A stretch of 64,000 nucleotides of DNA from Chrysomallon squamiferum. Its lineage: Eukaryota > Mollusca > Gastropoda > Neomphalida > Peltospiridae. Location of the stretch: assembly GCA_012295275.1 (NCBI GenBank), contig CM022666.1:2265616-2329615 (forward strand). The letters run 5' to 3'. Within the stretch, counting starts at the first letter, position 1, and each line of letters starts with the position of its first letter. Position numbers and translations under genes: made by a program. Under the pieces are notes generated by a model. The model was given only the letters and a program-made list of their open reading frames with translations. It did not search any database and had not been told where the DNA came from. Below are positions 11,731 through 25,400 of this stretch, in pieces.

Positions 11731-13648
11731 TTAATTGACAGTGTTCTGCTGCTGCAGTAGTTGCAGTTTGTCTGGGTTTACTGTCGTGGATTTGGTGCAG
11801 TTGTCTGTCTTATAAATTCCGACGAGGCGATCAGCTAACTCAAACATGTTATTTCTCAGTGAGATTATGATAAACTGAGCGTTTTTAGTGCGTTCCTGAA
11901 AAAGAAGAGTAATTTTTAATTTATGTTTTTCAATGTTAACTGATTTGTTGCTTACAAAATATTATTAATATAATGAATATTTAATATTTATTATAATTGT
12001 ATTAAAATATATCAAGTCTACTTTAATTGAAAGTATGTTGCCATTTCAATTTCCAGTCATTTTGGTTAAGCAGTTTATAAAAAACAATAACAGCCTTTTT
12101 AAATATTACTGAAACAAGTCAATGGCTTAGAAATCTACAACAAAATAGTATTTATATAATAATTTATTAATAATCTACAGTAAAAAAAACAAAAAGATGA
12201 AATATGTTTTTTTATTGTTTCTTCTGAATATTTGGTAAACCAGAACAAGAATAATTAAAATAATACTAACAACTTAACTGAAACATATTTTGAAGCTTAT
12301 CTAGACATCTAGACAAAAACCGGGGAAATATAAAAAAAAATCTTTTTAAATAACCTCATCCACATTATTAAAATAATAAAAAAATAATATAAAAAATAAT
12401 TAGATAACAATAATAATAATAAATTTAAAATTTTTAGTTCTACCTTGATGTAGTTTGCGACAATGGAGACGTTTTTGAAATCGAGAGCAGCATCTATTTC
12501 GTCCATGACGTAGAGCGGTGTGGGTTTGTAATGATGCAAAGCGAACACGAGTGCGAGAGAACTCAGCGTTTTCTCACCCCCTGACAGATTAGAAATGTTC
12601 TTCCACGATTTCTTGGGTGGTCGAACACTGAGAGAAAAAAAAAAAAAAAATTAAAAATTAAATAATAAATAAAAAAAATAAGCTAAAAAAAAAAATAAAA
12701 AAAAAAAAAAAAATATTAAAAAAAAAAATTAAAAATAAATAAAATTAGTAAAAAATAAGTAAAAAAAACAAAATTATAAAAATAAAAATAAATCGGGTTC
12801 TTTGTCAGGTGTGTTATTGTTATGTTTCTGATTATAACCGTATCGTCTTCACATGTGTAAAGTTTGTTCTGCAGTAAAAACATGCAGCAAATGGACTCAG
12901 AATTAGAGAACAATTTAAAAATTGCAGTCTTACAGTCGTATCACAGTAATGTTTTAAGTACCTAATGTGTGAAGTATAATAATTATTTGAATTAAAAAAC
13001 AAAAAAAATTAAATTATCATATGTATTGATCTATCAATCTAATTATAATATCAAAGAACAGACTAATTAGTCCTAGATCAATAAAATAAAAAAAATAAAA
13101 GAAGAATAGTAATAATTAATGACATTAGGAAACTGGAAAAAGACCAACCACATTTCCAGGCTTTGTCAGATATATTTTAGCAAAACTTTTAATAGATTTG
13201 AGATATATATATATATCAAAAAATTGAACTTTGAATTTTTTGAGTCAAGTCACACATTTCATTTTTTAAAGTAGGCTACATTGAACACAAATCAGTCTCT
13301 ACTAAACATATTGCTTACTACAATATTAATAAATATTTTTATTATTAGACCTTTAAACCATCAAAGAAATGACAAGGCAAGTAAACGCGAAAGCTAAAAA
13401 AAAAAATGGCTGCACCTGAACACAATGCCCTCTGAGAAAGGATCCAAGGAATCGACAAGTTCGAGCTCAGCATCTCCTCCTAGTGTAATCATCTGATACA
13501 TCTCCTTCAGCTTGTTTGTAATCATGCTGAAGCCAGTAATGAACTCCTCCAGTCTCTGTTTCCTCAGACTTTCGTAATACTTCCTCTGCTGATCTCTGAC
13601 ATTAGTGATCTCATCCAGTTCGTCCACTCGCTTCAGGTAAAGTTCTTC
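11731..13648 (-). CDS. SMC4: SMC4 exons 23-25: C-terminal ATPase lobe
   Basis: Exons: 13416-13648, 12444-12627, 11731-11895. They encode [67 protein letters not shown] (ABC signature) and [20 protein letters not shown] (Walker B and D-loop). The end is [20 protein letters not shown] and a short tail finishing LQQQNTVN. Phases 2 and 0 match at both joins. Confidence 0.95.
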
Positions 13649-16600
13649 CTATAAGGCAGAGACAATTGTTTTCTTTTTATTATTATTTTTTTTAATCTTT
13701 CTTATTTATTAAAGAACTTGATTCCCAAAAAGAAAGAAAGAAAGAAAAAAACAACCAAGAATGATGCTAGTAATAACAGTAACGAAAAGAAATAAAATAA
13801 TAAAAACAAAAACAATAATAATTTATATTAAAAAAAATACCATTTTGTAAAGTTTTATTATCAGAATATTTATATATACACACAAAAGTTAATTAATTTA
13901 TTAATTGAACCAAAAATTACAAAGCATTTTGAATATTAGAAACTTCTCAGTTTTAGTGGCTTAATATTAATTTTGTCTTTAATTCAAAGGTGACAACATT
14001 TATTATTATTATTATTTTTTTTTTTTTAAGAAAATCTGTTTTATTAAAATATTATCGAAAGACTTTCAACTATGGAGGCCATTTTGGTTGTTTGAACTTT
14101 TATATTAACATCAGTGTTCATTTTAGCTAATTTGTCTGCACTGTGTCAAACAGCAATTTAAGTAGCAACAAATTCTTATGAAAACATTCCCAAAAAATTC
14201 CTGAATAATAAAAAGGAATTTTCACAGGCAAAAAAATAAAAAAAAAAAAAATAATTAAATAAAAAAAATAAATAATTAAAAAAAAATAAAATAAATAAAT
14301 AAAAAAAAATAAATAATAATAATAAAAAAATAATAAATAAATAAAATAAAATATAAAAAAAAAAAACACGAAAATTAAAAAAATAATAATAAATCACTTT
14401 TTTCCTGTATTCTCCAATAGCTGCCATATTTGGCTTCATTTCTGCCAGTCGTTCCTCTAAAACTGTGATTTCGTACTGTACATCTGCTTTGTTGATACTT
14501 TCTAAATCTTTTTCAGACAACACAACAAGTTTAGGTGTCTCCTCATTGTTAATACTGTGCATTTTCAAATTATTCAGCTGAAAAGGAAATTTAACTTGTT
14601 ATTGGGCATAGATTCTAAAAACATTTGCCTGATGTTTTTATAAATGATAATAAAAAAATCATTGTTAATGTTCTACACATTATTATACAAAAACTTGAAA
14701 AGAATCTGAGAAAACATATATTTGGGTTCACCTTTATCCTTAACACTGCATTTTCAAATTAGTGAGCTATAAGGAAAACATTCTTAAAATTCTGATGAAT
14801 GTCTGAAATTCGTATTTCCTCTTACAACTTTTAAAAGTTAAAATAAATTAAATATGTAATTGGACAGAAATGAAAAATTAAGTTTTAAACTGTTAGTCTT
14901 TCTATGAAATAAATAAATTTTGGTCAATCAGGATTGGGGGAAAAAAAAAAAAGAAGATAAAATTCTATCAAACAAAATCAACAATCTCTATGAGGGACTT
15001 TTGGTTAGCAAATTGTGAACCTAATCTAAAAAAAAGCTAAAAATTCATCATCTTGCCTCTCTTTTCCAATATTCAACTTTTTCTTGGTTCTTTTTACCAA
15101 GTTTTCAAATCGCTCCACCTCGTGTCTGACATCAATAGTTTCCTTCTGTAATTTATTTTCCTCATCTTCAAGTTTCTGTAGCTCCTTTTTTATACCATTT
15201 AGAGATTCCTCAATAATTTTTATATCGTCCTGCATATCCAAGCAAATTAAAATATCAAATACAAATATATATAAATACATGCATATATATATTTTAAAAA
15301 AATGAAGGTATTAAAGAAAATCTTGCAAGAAATACTATTATTATTATTATTAGTTATTATATAAAATAAATAAATGTAAATATATTTTTAATTCCAAGGT
15401 AATAAAATATTGCCAAAGATAATGTCACTTTGTTGTAGTTATTTGAAATAACAATTCTTTGTTTATAACTTCAGATTAAGAGTAATCTATATTCAGATCA
15501 AGTTCCGTATTTTATAATTGTTTGGTAAATCTTAATATTTATTAAAATTATATCATTAAAAGCCACCATTAAAGATGATCAAAGGAAAAACACTTTATTT
15601 GTTACCTGTAATTTCTGATAGGCTTCCAACACCTGAGTTGCATCATCTTCCAGTAACTTGAGCTGTGCATTCAGTTCCGTCATCTTCTGATTACTTTCAA
15701 CAATCTCTTCTTCAACAGATGCTACTTTGTCTTCCACTTTCTTTAAATTCCTGCAAAACAGTATATATATATATATATATAAATATAATTTTTTTAAAGC
15801 AGTATGTTCAGTTGAAATAGTAAAACAAAAGAAAAAGCTGTAAGAAATATCGACTGCATATCACGGAGAAAAATATTTGTTGTATTGCTTGTGACAAGTT
15901 CATATAGAATTGAAATTTAAGTTTGAAAAAAAATAATAAACTGTTAGAAAAGAGATGGATAACTTTTATTAGAGTATGCATTGAAACTGACAATAATGAA
16001 ATTGGATTACACTTGCACAATGGAAAGAAAACTCAAAATATTTATTAATTGTAAGACAAAATGCATTAGAAACTATGTACAGATACTGCTAATATTCTTA
16101 TAAATTAGTTTTTTTTTTTTATTAATGCAACGAGAAGAAAAGCTTAAGAAAAAAAAGTTTATGTACAAAATACAAATGTCTGAAATGACAAAATGAAAAC
16201 ATTTAATAAATTAAAACACTAAAAAAAAAAAATAATAATAATGTTGATATTATTAATAACAATAACAACAATTCAAAAACTGATTTAAAAAAAAAAAAAC
16301 TCTCATAAGAAGTATCACAAACCTTTCTGCTGTTTTAACAGCAACATTTGCTTTAGTTATCTGCCCTGTCACTTCGTCAATGTTGTTTGATATAGCGTCT
16401 ACTCGCGACTGTACTGCTTGCAGCTTTGAACCTCCAATATCCATGATTTGTTTGTGCAGACTGATAAATAAAAAATATATATATATATATATTTAATGAA
16501 ATAAAAAGAAAAAAATAAATAAATAAATAAAATAATAAGATATATATAAATAATAATAAAAAAAAAATTAATTAAATTAAAATTAATAAAAAAATAATTA

Positions 16601-19600
16601 AAAAATTGAAAAAACTAGCATGAAAAAATAATAAAAATATTTATAAAATAAAATAAAAATACAAAATAAAACAAAGTAAAATAAATTAATATAAAAATAA
16701 ATGAACAAAATATAAAACAAAATATAATAATAATAAAAAATAATAATAAATATAATAATAATAATAATAATAATTAAATGCACTGTTTCTTATTAACAAT
16801 TCAATTAGTACTTAATAAGTTGAAAAATCTTTTTGTTTTATATCCTTTCTTTGATAACCATTTATGTACAAATGAATCAGATGTTATTAAACAAACATTT
16901 ATTAGAAATTAAGAATATTCTAAATCAACAAAAGCACAGTATCACAGAATGGAGAAAAAAAAATGGTTACCTTTGAACTTCATCTTCAATTTTTGAAGCC
17001 ACATTTGCAATTTTGTCATAATCTGAAATTGTACAAGCAATTTATAAACCATACAATTCCAAATAAATATTATATTAAAATATTTTATGTTTAGCAGGAA
17101 AAAATAATAAAATAAAATCATAAAAAAAAAAATTAGTCAGCTTTTGGGCATCATCTTGTGGTCATAATAAAGAAATGAGAAATTTTAAAAAGAAATCAGT
17201 CTAAAGGGCTGTTAAAGGACTGATTTTGTAATATTTATATAAAACAAATACCTGAGAAATAATAAAAAAATAAATCAGTGTAAATGACAGGCTTTTATAA
17301 TATTTTAAACAACATTACACAAACATAAAATACAAAAAAATCTCAAAGAAAGTATTTTAAAAATGTTTGTTAAAATTTATAACAAAATGGCCATGGACAG
17401 TTAATTAAATTAGATATGTATTCTATGAACCTGCTTTGTATTCTGCGACTTTCTTCTCCAGCTCTTTCAAGTGTTTCTTGTCTGGTGCTGCTGCTTTCAC
17501 TCTCTCCTCCTGTTCAGCCAACTGAACCTTCAGTGCAGACACCTGCTCTGTCATTGCCTAGATTGGGGGAAAAAGGTATCTTTGAAGTAATAGCCATCTG
17601 TATGAAAAGCCAGACTCTCTTATTTATTAATAATCTAAATCCAAATTGAATTCTGTATCTTTATATACTTTTTTTATTTTTTAAATATTTGAATTAAATT
17701 AAGATATTTGTAATGTATTACTGAAAAGTAATATCCAGACTTTCATTCTAAATGTTTTAATAAATTCCTGTTTAAACACAAAAAAAGCCACTTATGTATA
17801 AATTAATAATTAAAAAAATATATAAACTAAACTAATAACAAAATAAATACCACCACTGTTTACACCTTCTGGCTCCATTTTTCATTATGTAAATACTGAT
17901 CAATATTTTTAAAAAGTAAAGATTACCTTTATCTCCATTTTGTATTTCTCCTGAGTGTGTTTCATCTGTGTGAAGGCTTTTTCATTTTGACCAATCATGT
18001 CTTCCAGTTTCTCTTTATTCGACCGGCACTGCTGGGTTTCCATGGTTACCTGAACAAACACATTATTTCAGAAAAATTCAAAGCATAGATTGATGTTAAT
18101 ATAGAGATGTCAGGAGTTCTATCAGCAGTTTCGTAACTTGATTTGACGCTTTGCTTTTTTATTTTGACCACATTCTCTCCCAAGATTTAAATAAAATGAA
18201 AAAATAAATAAGAAATAAATAATAAAATAATAATAATAATAATAAAATAAAATATAAATTCTGTAACAAATTAAGAAAATATAAAAAAATACACATTAAA
18301 CAGCTTATTATCAGTAATTAGGTTCACTATTTTTATAATGTTTAATTTCATATTACTATCATCATGTGTATTTAAATTATTATTATAATTATTTTAACAT
18401 ATTAACAGTTGGTCCTAATTTAATTCTCAACTACCAATTTCATGGCAATCCACGCAAAATGTCCTCTACCATAATTTTGGTTTTTATATAAACAACTAAG
18501 CTTACTTTTTCCAGTTTATTCTCCATGTTGGCAAGCTCCTTTGGATCGACAGCATCACTGGATAATGAGGAACCCATCTTGCCCCTACACAAGGAGGTAC
18601 CTCCTCCACTCATTGTACCTGAATAGATAAACAAGAAACACTTCAACATTATTTTATACTTTATTCTGTCAAGGATACAGTTTTTAAATTTATTCCATGA
18701 GAAATATAATTTATGTTTTTAATTAATAGGAACAGATTTTTTAATATTACTGTTTCTAAGCATAAATTATTTTGCTAGTTATTTTTACTGATAATTTTTA
18801 GTAATAAATAGGTAATAATTTCCTTGTGTAAAATATTTTAGAAATCATTACATCATCTCATTCTTAGGTGTTCTTTATTGTTTTTATTTTATTGAATTAT
18901 TAATAATATTATTATTACTTCGTTATTTTTATTTTATTTTATAGTAATACATTTCATAACTAAGCTGGATCTAATCTTAGACAATTTAAATTATTCATCA
19001 CATATTCCACATTATATAGTTTTAAAATCTAAAACGAATATTGAAGATTAGTAAATTACCCATCGTTCATGTTATAAAGAAAAAAACTTCAGTTATCTAA
19101 GTACATCAACCAGGTATTATAATGTCCATTTTAAATTAATTTTTTAATATAATTAACCCCAATATCAATATAATGACATACTTTTTTCACACCTTTTAGC
19201 TGTTGAATATTTTTTTATAAATTTTACTGGGATATTATTTTTTGCCCTAATAACTCATTTACTATTTTGTTCCAAGAGAAGGTTGACACCTTTCTAACAT
19301 TCATTCATTCACCTGACTGGTCAATCAACTGTCCTTTCAGAGTGACCACTCTGTATCGAGTCTTGCCGTAGGCAATCCTTGTGGCCTGGTCCAAGTCATT
19401 AGCAACAAGAGTGTCCCGAAGAGCAAAATAGAACGCAGGCAGAATGGAAGAATCTTTTACTTTCACCAAATCAAAGAGTCGTGGAATTGATTCTGGTCTG
19501 AAAATATAATAAATCATCTTCATCATCATCATTATCATTATCATCATGATGCAAATGTCAGTAAGAATTTACTAATCTCAATATCAACAACAAAGGCAGC

Positions 19601-22407
19601 TCTTCCTAAAAATCTCTAATACTAACTGCCTGAATACTGAGGGTTGAAAATTAAAATAATTATTTTATTTTCACTGTAGACAAAGGGAATATCAATAGTA
19701 TATTTGTAAATAAAAATCTCTTCTTAACAACTAAAGGAGAACCAAAAAAAAATTAAAAATTAAAGGTGTATGGCAGTAATGCTAAAATAGAAGTAAACAA
19801 AATAATAAATACTGTAAAAACCAAAATATTAAAAAATATATATATATAACGTTTATATATATAATAAACAACAACGATAAAAATGACAATAATAATAATA
19901 ATAACAATAATAATAAATAATAAACACTAATTTTTAAACATAAACATTTTTTAAATTTAAACTCTTTCTATCAAACATTTGTTGCAGTCTTACGTATCAA
20001 TTTTTCTTCTGGTGTGTTCAATCCATTTCGACATTTTCTCAAGTCCAATAAACGTTGCTACCCCAACGTTGTTTTTCTTCAGGAACTCCACACACTTCTG
20101 AGCAGTGTTGATGCTGTCCACAACGATGTGGTCCAGTGCTCCACACACTGTTGATATGGCAACATCATACTTCTCATCTATAGCTCCAAGATCTCCCTGA
20201 AAACATTATCATCACCAGTAACATTAGAAGTAAAATTTTATAATACAGTTTACTCTTGAATTAGGATTAACACTGATATTATTATTATTATTATTCTAAC
20301 GAGGACTTGAGGTAAAGAACATAAAAATAATTATTACAGATACACCATCTATTTTCTGAAACCTTTGGTTCCAAAGCCTTTAGAGATTATCATTTTTCCC
20401 AGAACCAAAAGAGGACACACAATAGCAACAGAATACATATCATACATGACTCTACAGATGCATGCACTTGCTAGAAACTTAAAGAAATGTTAAGTGTAAA
20501 TAAAATCTGATTATTAAATTTAAACATCTTATATGTATATTAAATGAAATTAAAAAGTCTATTTTAATTTAATCCAGAATAAAAGAGAATCTGGAACATG
20601 AATTGTATACAAAATATTTAATGTTAAAGTTATTATGTGTCATATGTAATTTTAGTAAAGTGAAACCTGATGGTTGTAAATTGTAATTAATCTGATTAAT
20701 TAGTGTCCAGAGATCCTAAAATTAAATAGTCATCTTTCCTCAATCAAAATGCACAGCAAAGGTTTTCATATAAAATGTTTGGGTCCCTTGGCTGGATTAG
20801 GAAAATCAAAAATGGATTAAATCTTTATTTTTATTTACTTTTTTTTTTAATGTAAAAATTGTAACTATAGTAGAGGTATCATTCAAACAGCAATAAATAA
20901 TGTATTTTCATTTTACACCTTTTTTGAAAAGGCATTTTATTTTGGTTTTATTTTTTCACTTACCAGTCTTCCATATATTCCTGGAATCTTTCCTTGTTTT
21001 TTCTGATCCATGAGTGCTTCCAAGACTCGACCCTGCTTCCTGGAGTTCTGCAGAGAACTTCTCATTTCTTCAACTTTCTGCCTCAGTATTCTCATCTTTA
21101 AAAAAAAAAAAAATAATAATAATAATAATTACCAAACTCAGTTTTGTAACCACAGTTAAAACAGTTCTATATTTCAAACTAAAAATCAAAATTTTATTTC
21201 AAAACTGAAATATATTTTGGCAAAGATGGCAAAATAATACTGTTTAAAATGTACATCTAGTGATGTCAACAAATATATTTTATCTATTTCTTGATACATA
21301 TTGCAGCCAATCCTTGCTATTAAGATGAAACAATTATAACAAACAAAAAGGCTAGGACACATTGACAAAATTGTCATGCTAACCAATGTACCAAGATGTT
21401 GTTATTTTATTTTTATGGGTTTTTATCTATGCATACAAACATGAAATAAAAACGAATGGCAGTATGTGTCCTGTAAGATTTTGGAAGATATGACAAAAAA
21501 AATCAACAGATTAACTATACTTGTTTCTGGTTAAAACTGAATCGTCTCTTAATCTGCTGGATTATCACAAAAACTCACCTGTTCAGCTGCTTTGCCTTCT
21601 GCTTCAGCAGCAGTTTGAATATCTTTTTTAGAATTTGTGACCAGCTTCTCCACTTCAGGTAACTTTTTGTTCAGATCTTCTAATTCCCTAGATGTAGACA
21701 TTGGAGAAAACAGCAAAAACATCTTAAATGACAGTTTCTAATTCTAACAACTGTAACTGGTTATTGACATATACCAGTTGGTGCAATTTGAGATCATTTA
21801 AATGGCTTTAATATCCTTTGATTTTTTCCTTCATAAACAACAACAACAACAACAAAAAAAATCGAAAACAGAAAATAGAAAGTAATGTAGTAATCAATAT
21901 ATTAAAAACTTTTCAGTGCAGGAAGAACAAATCTAAATATATAGAAACAATATTGTAATATCTGAACAGAGGATATAATAATAATAATAATAAAAATAAT
22001 AGTAAAACTCAGGGCAGAGTGGTTTAAAAGTTTTGTTAAAAAATAAAAACAGCTTCAACCTCACTGCAATAACAACAGTAAACTTTTAACAAGGACTAAC
22101 TTTTTTCTGTTTTTTATATTTTCTTCAGTCTTGGTCAAGTTTCTTTGTGTCTCTTGAAGTTTGCTCATTTCACTATGTTGATTACTCAGGTAAATGTCCA
22201 ATTCAGACTGTGCCACTTGAAGCTTGAGAAAAAAAAAATAATAATAATAATAATAAATAAATAAAGATTATATATATAAAAAATAATAATAGCTTGTAAA
22301 AAAAACATAATAAAAATTATAAAAAAATAAAAATTAAATTAAAAAATTAACAAAATTAAATAAAATAAAATAAATTAAAATTATAATACAAATAAATAAA
22401 TAAACTA

Positions 22408-22498
<91 letters not shown>

Positions 22499-25400
22499 AT
22501 CCAAATACCTTTGACTTTGCTTCATTGACACTTTTCTGCAGGCCAAGGAGCTTTTCCTCCTTTTTCTCTTTTTCTTCCTGCATTCCTTTTGTTTCAGTTT
22601 TCAAACTCTCCATCACCTCTGCCAGCTTCTCATCTTCCTTCTGTTTGTTCTTTTCCAGCTGTTCCAGTTTCTTATTCAACTCAGCCACAGCCTTCTCACT
22701 TTCTGCCGGTACAGCCTTGAACTGCTCAATCTTTAAAAGTAAATAAATAAATAAATAAACAAATAAACATTACAATTATTTAAAGATATTGCAATACTCC
22801 TCTCAGTAATTTTGACTGTCACAATATATATCTATCTATCTATATCTATATCTATATCTATCTATATTTCTATTTCTATTTCTATATATATATCTATATC
22901 TTTATATATAATAAATAAAAAATTATGTACAATGTAGAAAACATTTTTAAAAAATCAAATGTTTTTGGTAAAAATAAGGCAATGTTTCATTTATGAGAAA
23001 AATTTTCACTTTAATAAGAATATTACTTTTAATATTTTATTATTCTTTTTATTAGTTATTATTACACACCATTTTAATCTATTAAAAATAAAAATGTTTA
23101 GGTAACTAAAAAAAAAAATTAAATAAAATTAAAAAAAAGAGAAGATTTTACCCATAACATTATATCATATAAAAAAATCATATCTAATTCTAAAAAACAA
23201 AAACAAAAATTAAAAAAAAATATATAACAAAATAAACATTTTACCTTCTTTTTCTCTTGTTCCAGAGTTTTCTCCAGTTTTTTTATTTTTAGTTTTGTGT
23301 GTTTGATGTCTTCTCGACACTTCACATCCTGTCGGTCAAATTCACTGAATTTCTCCTTCGACTCTTCGCACTGTTTCGAACATGCTTCATACTGTCTGAA
23401 ATAATGATGTATGCAATAAAAAATAAACTCTCTGTGCCAATATAACTTTGTAGAAATGTCCATAGGTCAAAAAAAAAATAAAATTAAAAAAAATAATATT
23501 AAAATGTTTAATTATTAAAAGAAAAAAGGAAACATAAGTGTAAGTAAAGAAACAACAATTGATGTAAAAGAATAGTAAATTGTATACAAGCATGTAATTA
23601 TTTTCCAGTATTTGTAATTATGTTTAACTGGTTTGCTGCAAAGAGCCACAATTGCAGTTTGAGTGGATTCTGCAGAAAGCTTGTTTCCAAAAATAAAAAT
23701 AAAAACAATAAAATCTATGGAATTAAATATAAAATTATTTATTGATTTTCACGCAATAACAACAAAAGACAATTTAAAATTAATGATTTTGCCAGTGTAG
23801 TTGAGTTTAAAACAACAAATACTCACACAGAACAGAACAAATTTTCTTTTTTGACAAAATATTGTTATAGCATATTAATCTAAAAAATTATTTTTCATTT
23901 CACTTTCTTCTGTAAAATTCTATAACTGTCAAACTTAGGAAGATTATATTTACTTGTAAATGTTTTTGTTTTCTTTAGCTTTCTCCTTCTTGGCATCGTT
24001 AATGATTTTCATTTTCTCGTTTGCTTCCTTCATACTTTCATTAACTTTGTCAAACTCTGCTTTTGCCTTCTCTTCATTTTCCTTTCCCTCGGAACTAGAA
24101 AATTATTATTTTTTAAAAACACATTTTAAAATATTATATCAATGTCAATTTATCTTTGAATGAAACAATAAAGGTTTGAAAGAAAATATCTGCTAACCCC
24201 ACTATTTAATGGAACTCTTTTTGCCAGATATCGTAAAATCGTGACAAAATCTGGGAAATGTATAAAAATTCTCGAATCCACCAAAATGTGGACTTGTCCA
24301 GGAGTTAGCAAAGCATCTGAAAGATCATCTCCATGAACATGCCAGTCTTTTATACTGGCAGCATGTGCATTCATGCTGTGCATGCTCTTACATTTATCTT
24401 AGAATTCTCTGGATTATCACTCAAACTGTTTTAAAACACATAGAACATCTAAAATTAAACATCCAGCTAAAGATAATTTTTGTTCTTTTTTGTAATTTGT
24501 TCAGATTTTCTTTTTTTTTTTCATTGATATAGAAACAAATCTTAAAAAAAAAAAAACAATAAAGTTATAAAAAAAAAAATAAAAAAAATTCTCACATGTA
24601 TTTCTGATAAAGCTTGCTCTTCACTGTGGAAATTTCATTTTCTAAAATCAGGTATTGAACAGCTTCATTCTTCGGCCCTTCCAAAGCATCCTTCTCTTTT
24701 TCTACAGCTTTCACTCGATTCAGCTGAAAATATAATAAAATTACATACAGTTTAACTTCATAACGTTTTCTAGACAGATGATACAAAATACATTTATGAA
24801 TTACTGTACTGAAATGATGTTCTCCAAATATGTGGATCTGAAAAAATATTACAAATTCCTTGTTACTAATTTCATAAACAGTTCATTCCCAAAACCACTG
24901 CAGTTGCAGTGACACACATTATTTCAATAGAAAATTGCATTTAGTCCTGCAAAGTAAATTTAATATAATGCAGTGCCGGAAATAAATCCATTTTAAAAAT
25001 ATACTGGAAAATTGGGGAATTTTTATTTTTTCAGAGATTTTTTTTTAAACCATATTTTCTTATTAACTGCATAACAATGACCAGGCAACATCTAAATGAC
25101 AGCAGGGAAGGAAATTTCCTACACTCTTACAAAAAAAAAAAACTCTCTTAACGGTTATCATAAAAGGATCAGTGTGATGAGGTAGGTGGTTAAATTATGA
25201 CCTTTCACAGGACAGAAGAGTCCATGACAAACAAGTTATGACCTGCAGCAGAATTTGCTGGCTTTTTTTATCCATATTACCTCAGGCAATATTTTAAAAA
25301 TAAATTAATCCGATCCTGTTTTTTTTTTCCCCCAGTAATTTTAGCTTAAACTTCTACCACAATAAAGCAACATGATTTTTTATTAAAGTTAAAATAACAA

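Noticed and set aside
24150-24383. 77-codon open frame on the minus strand in an SMC4 intron
   Set aside because: It lies between SMC4 exons 6 and 7, which join correctly without it. No family likeness or splice support.
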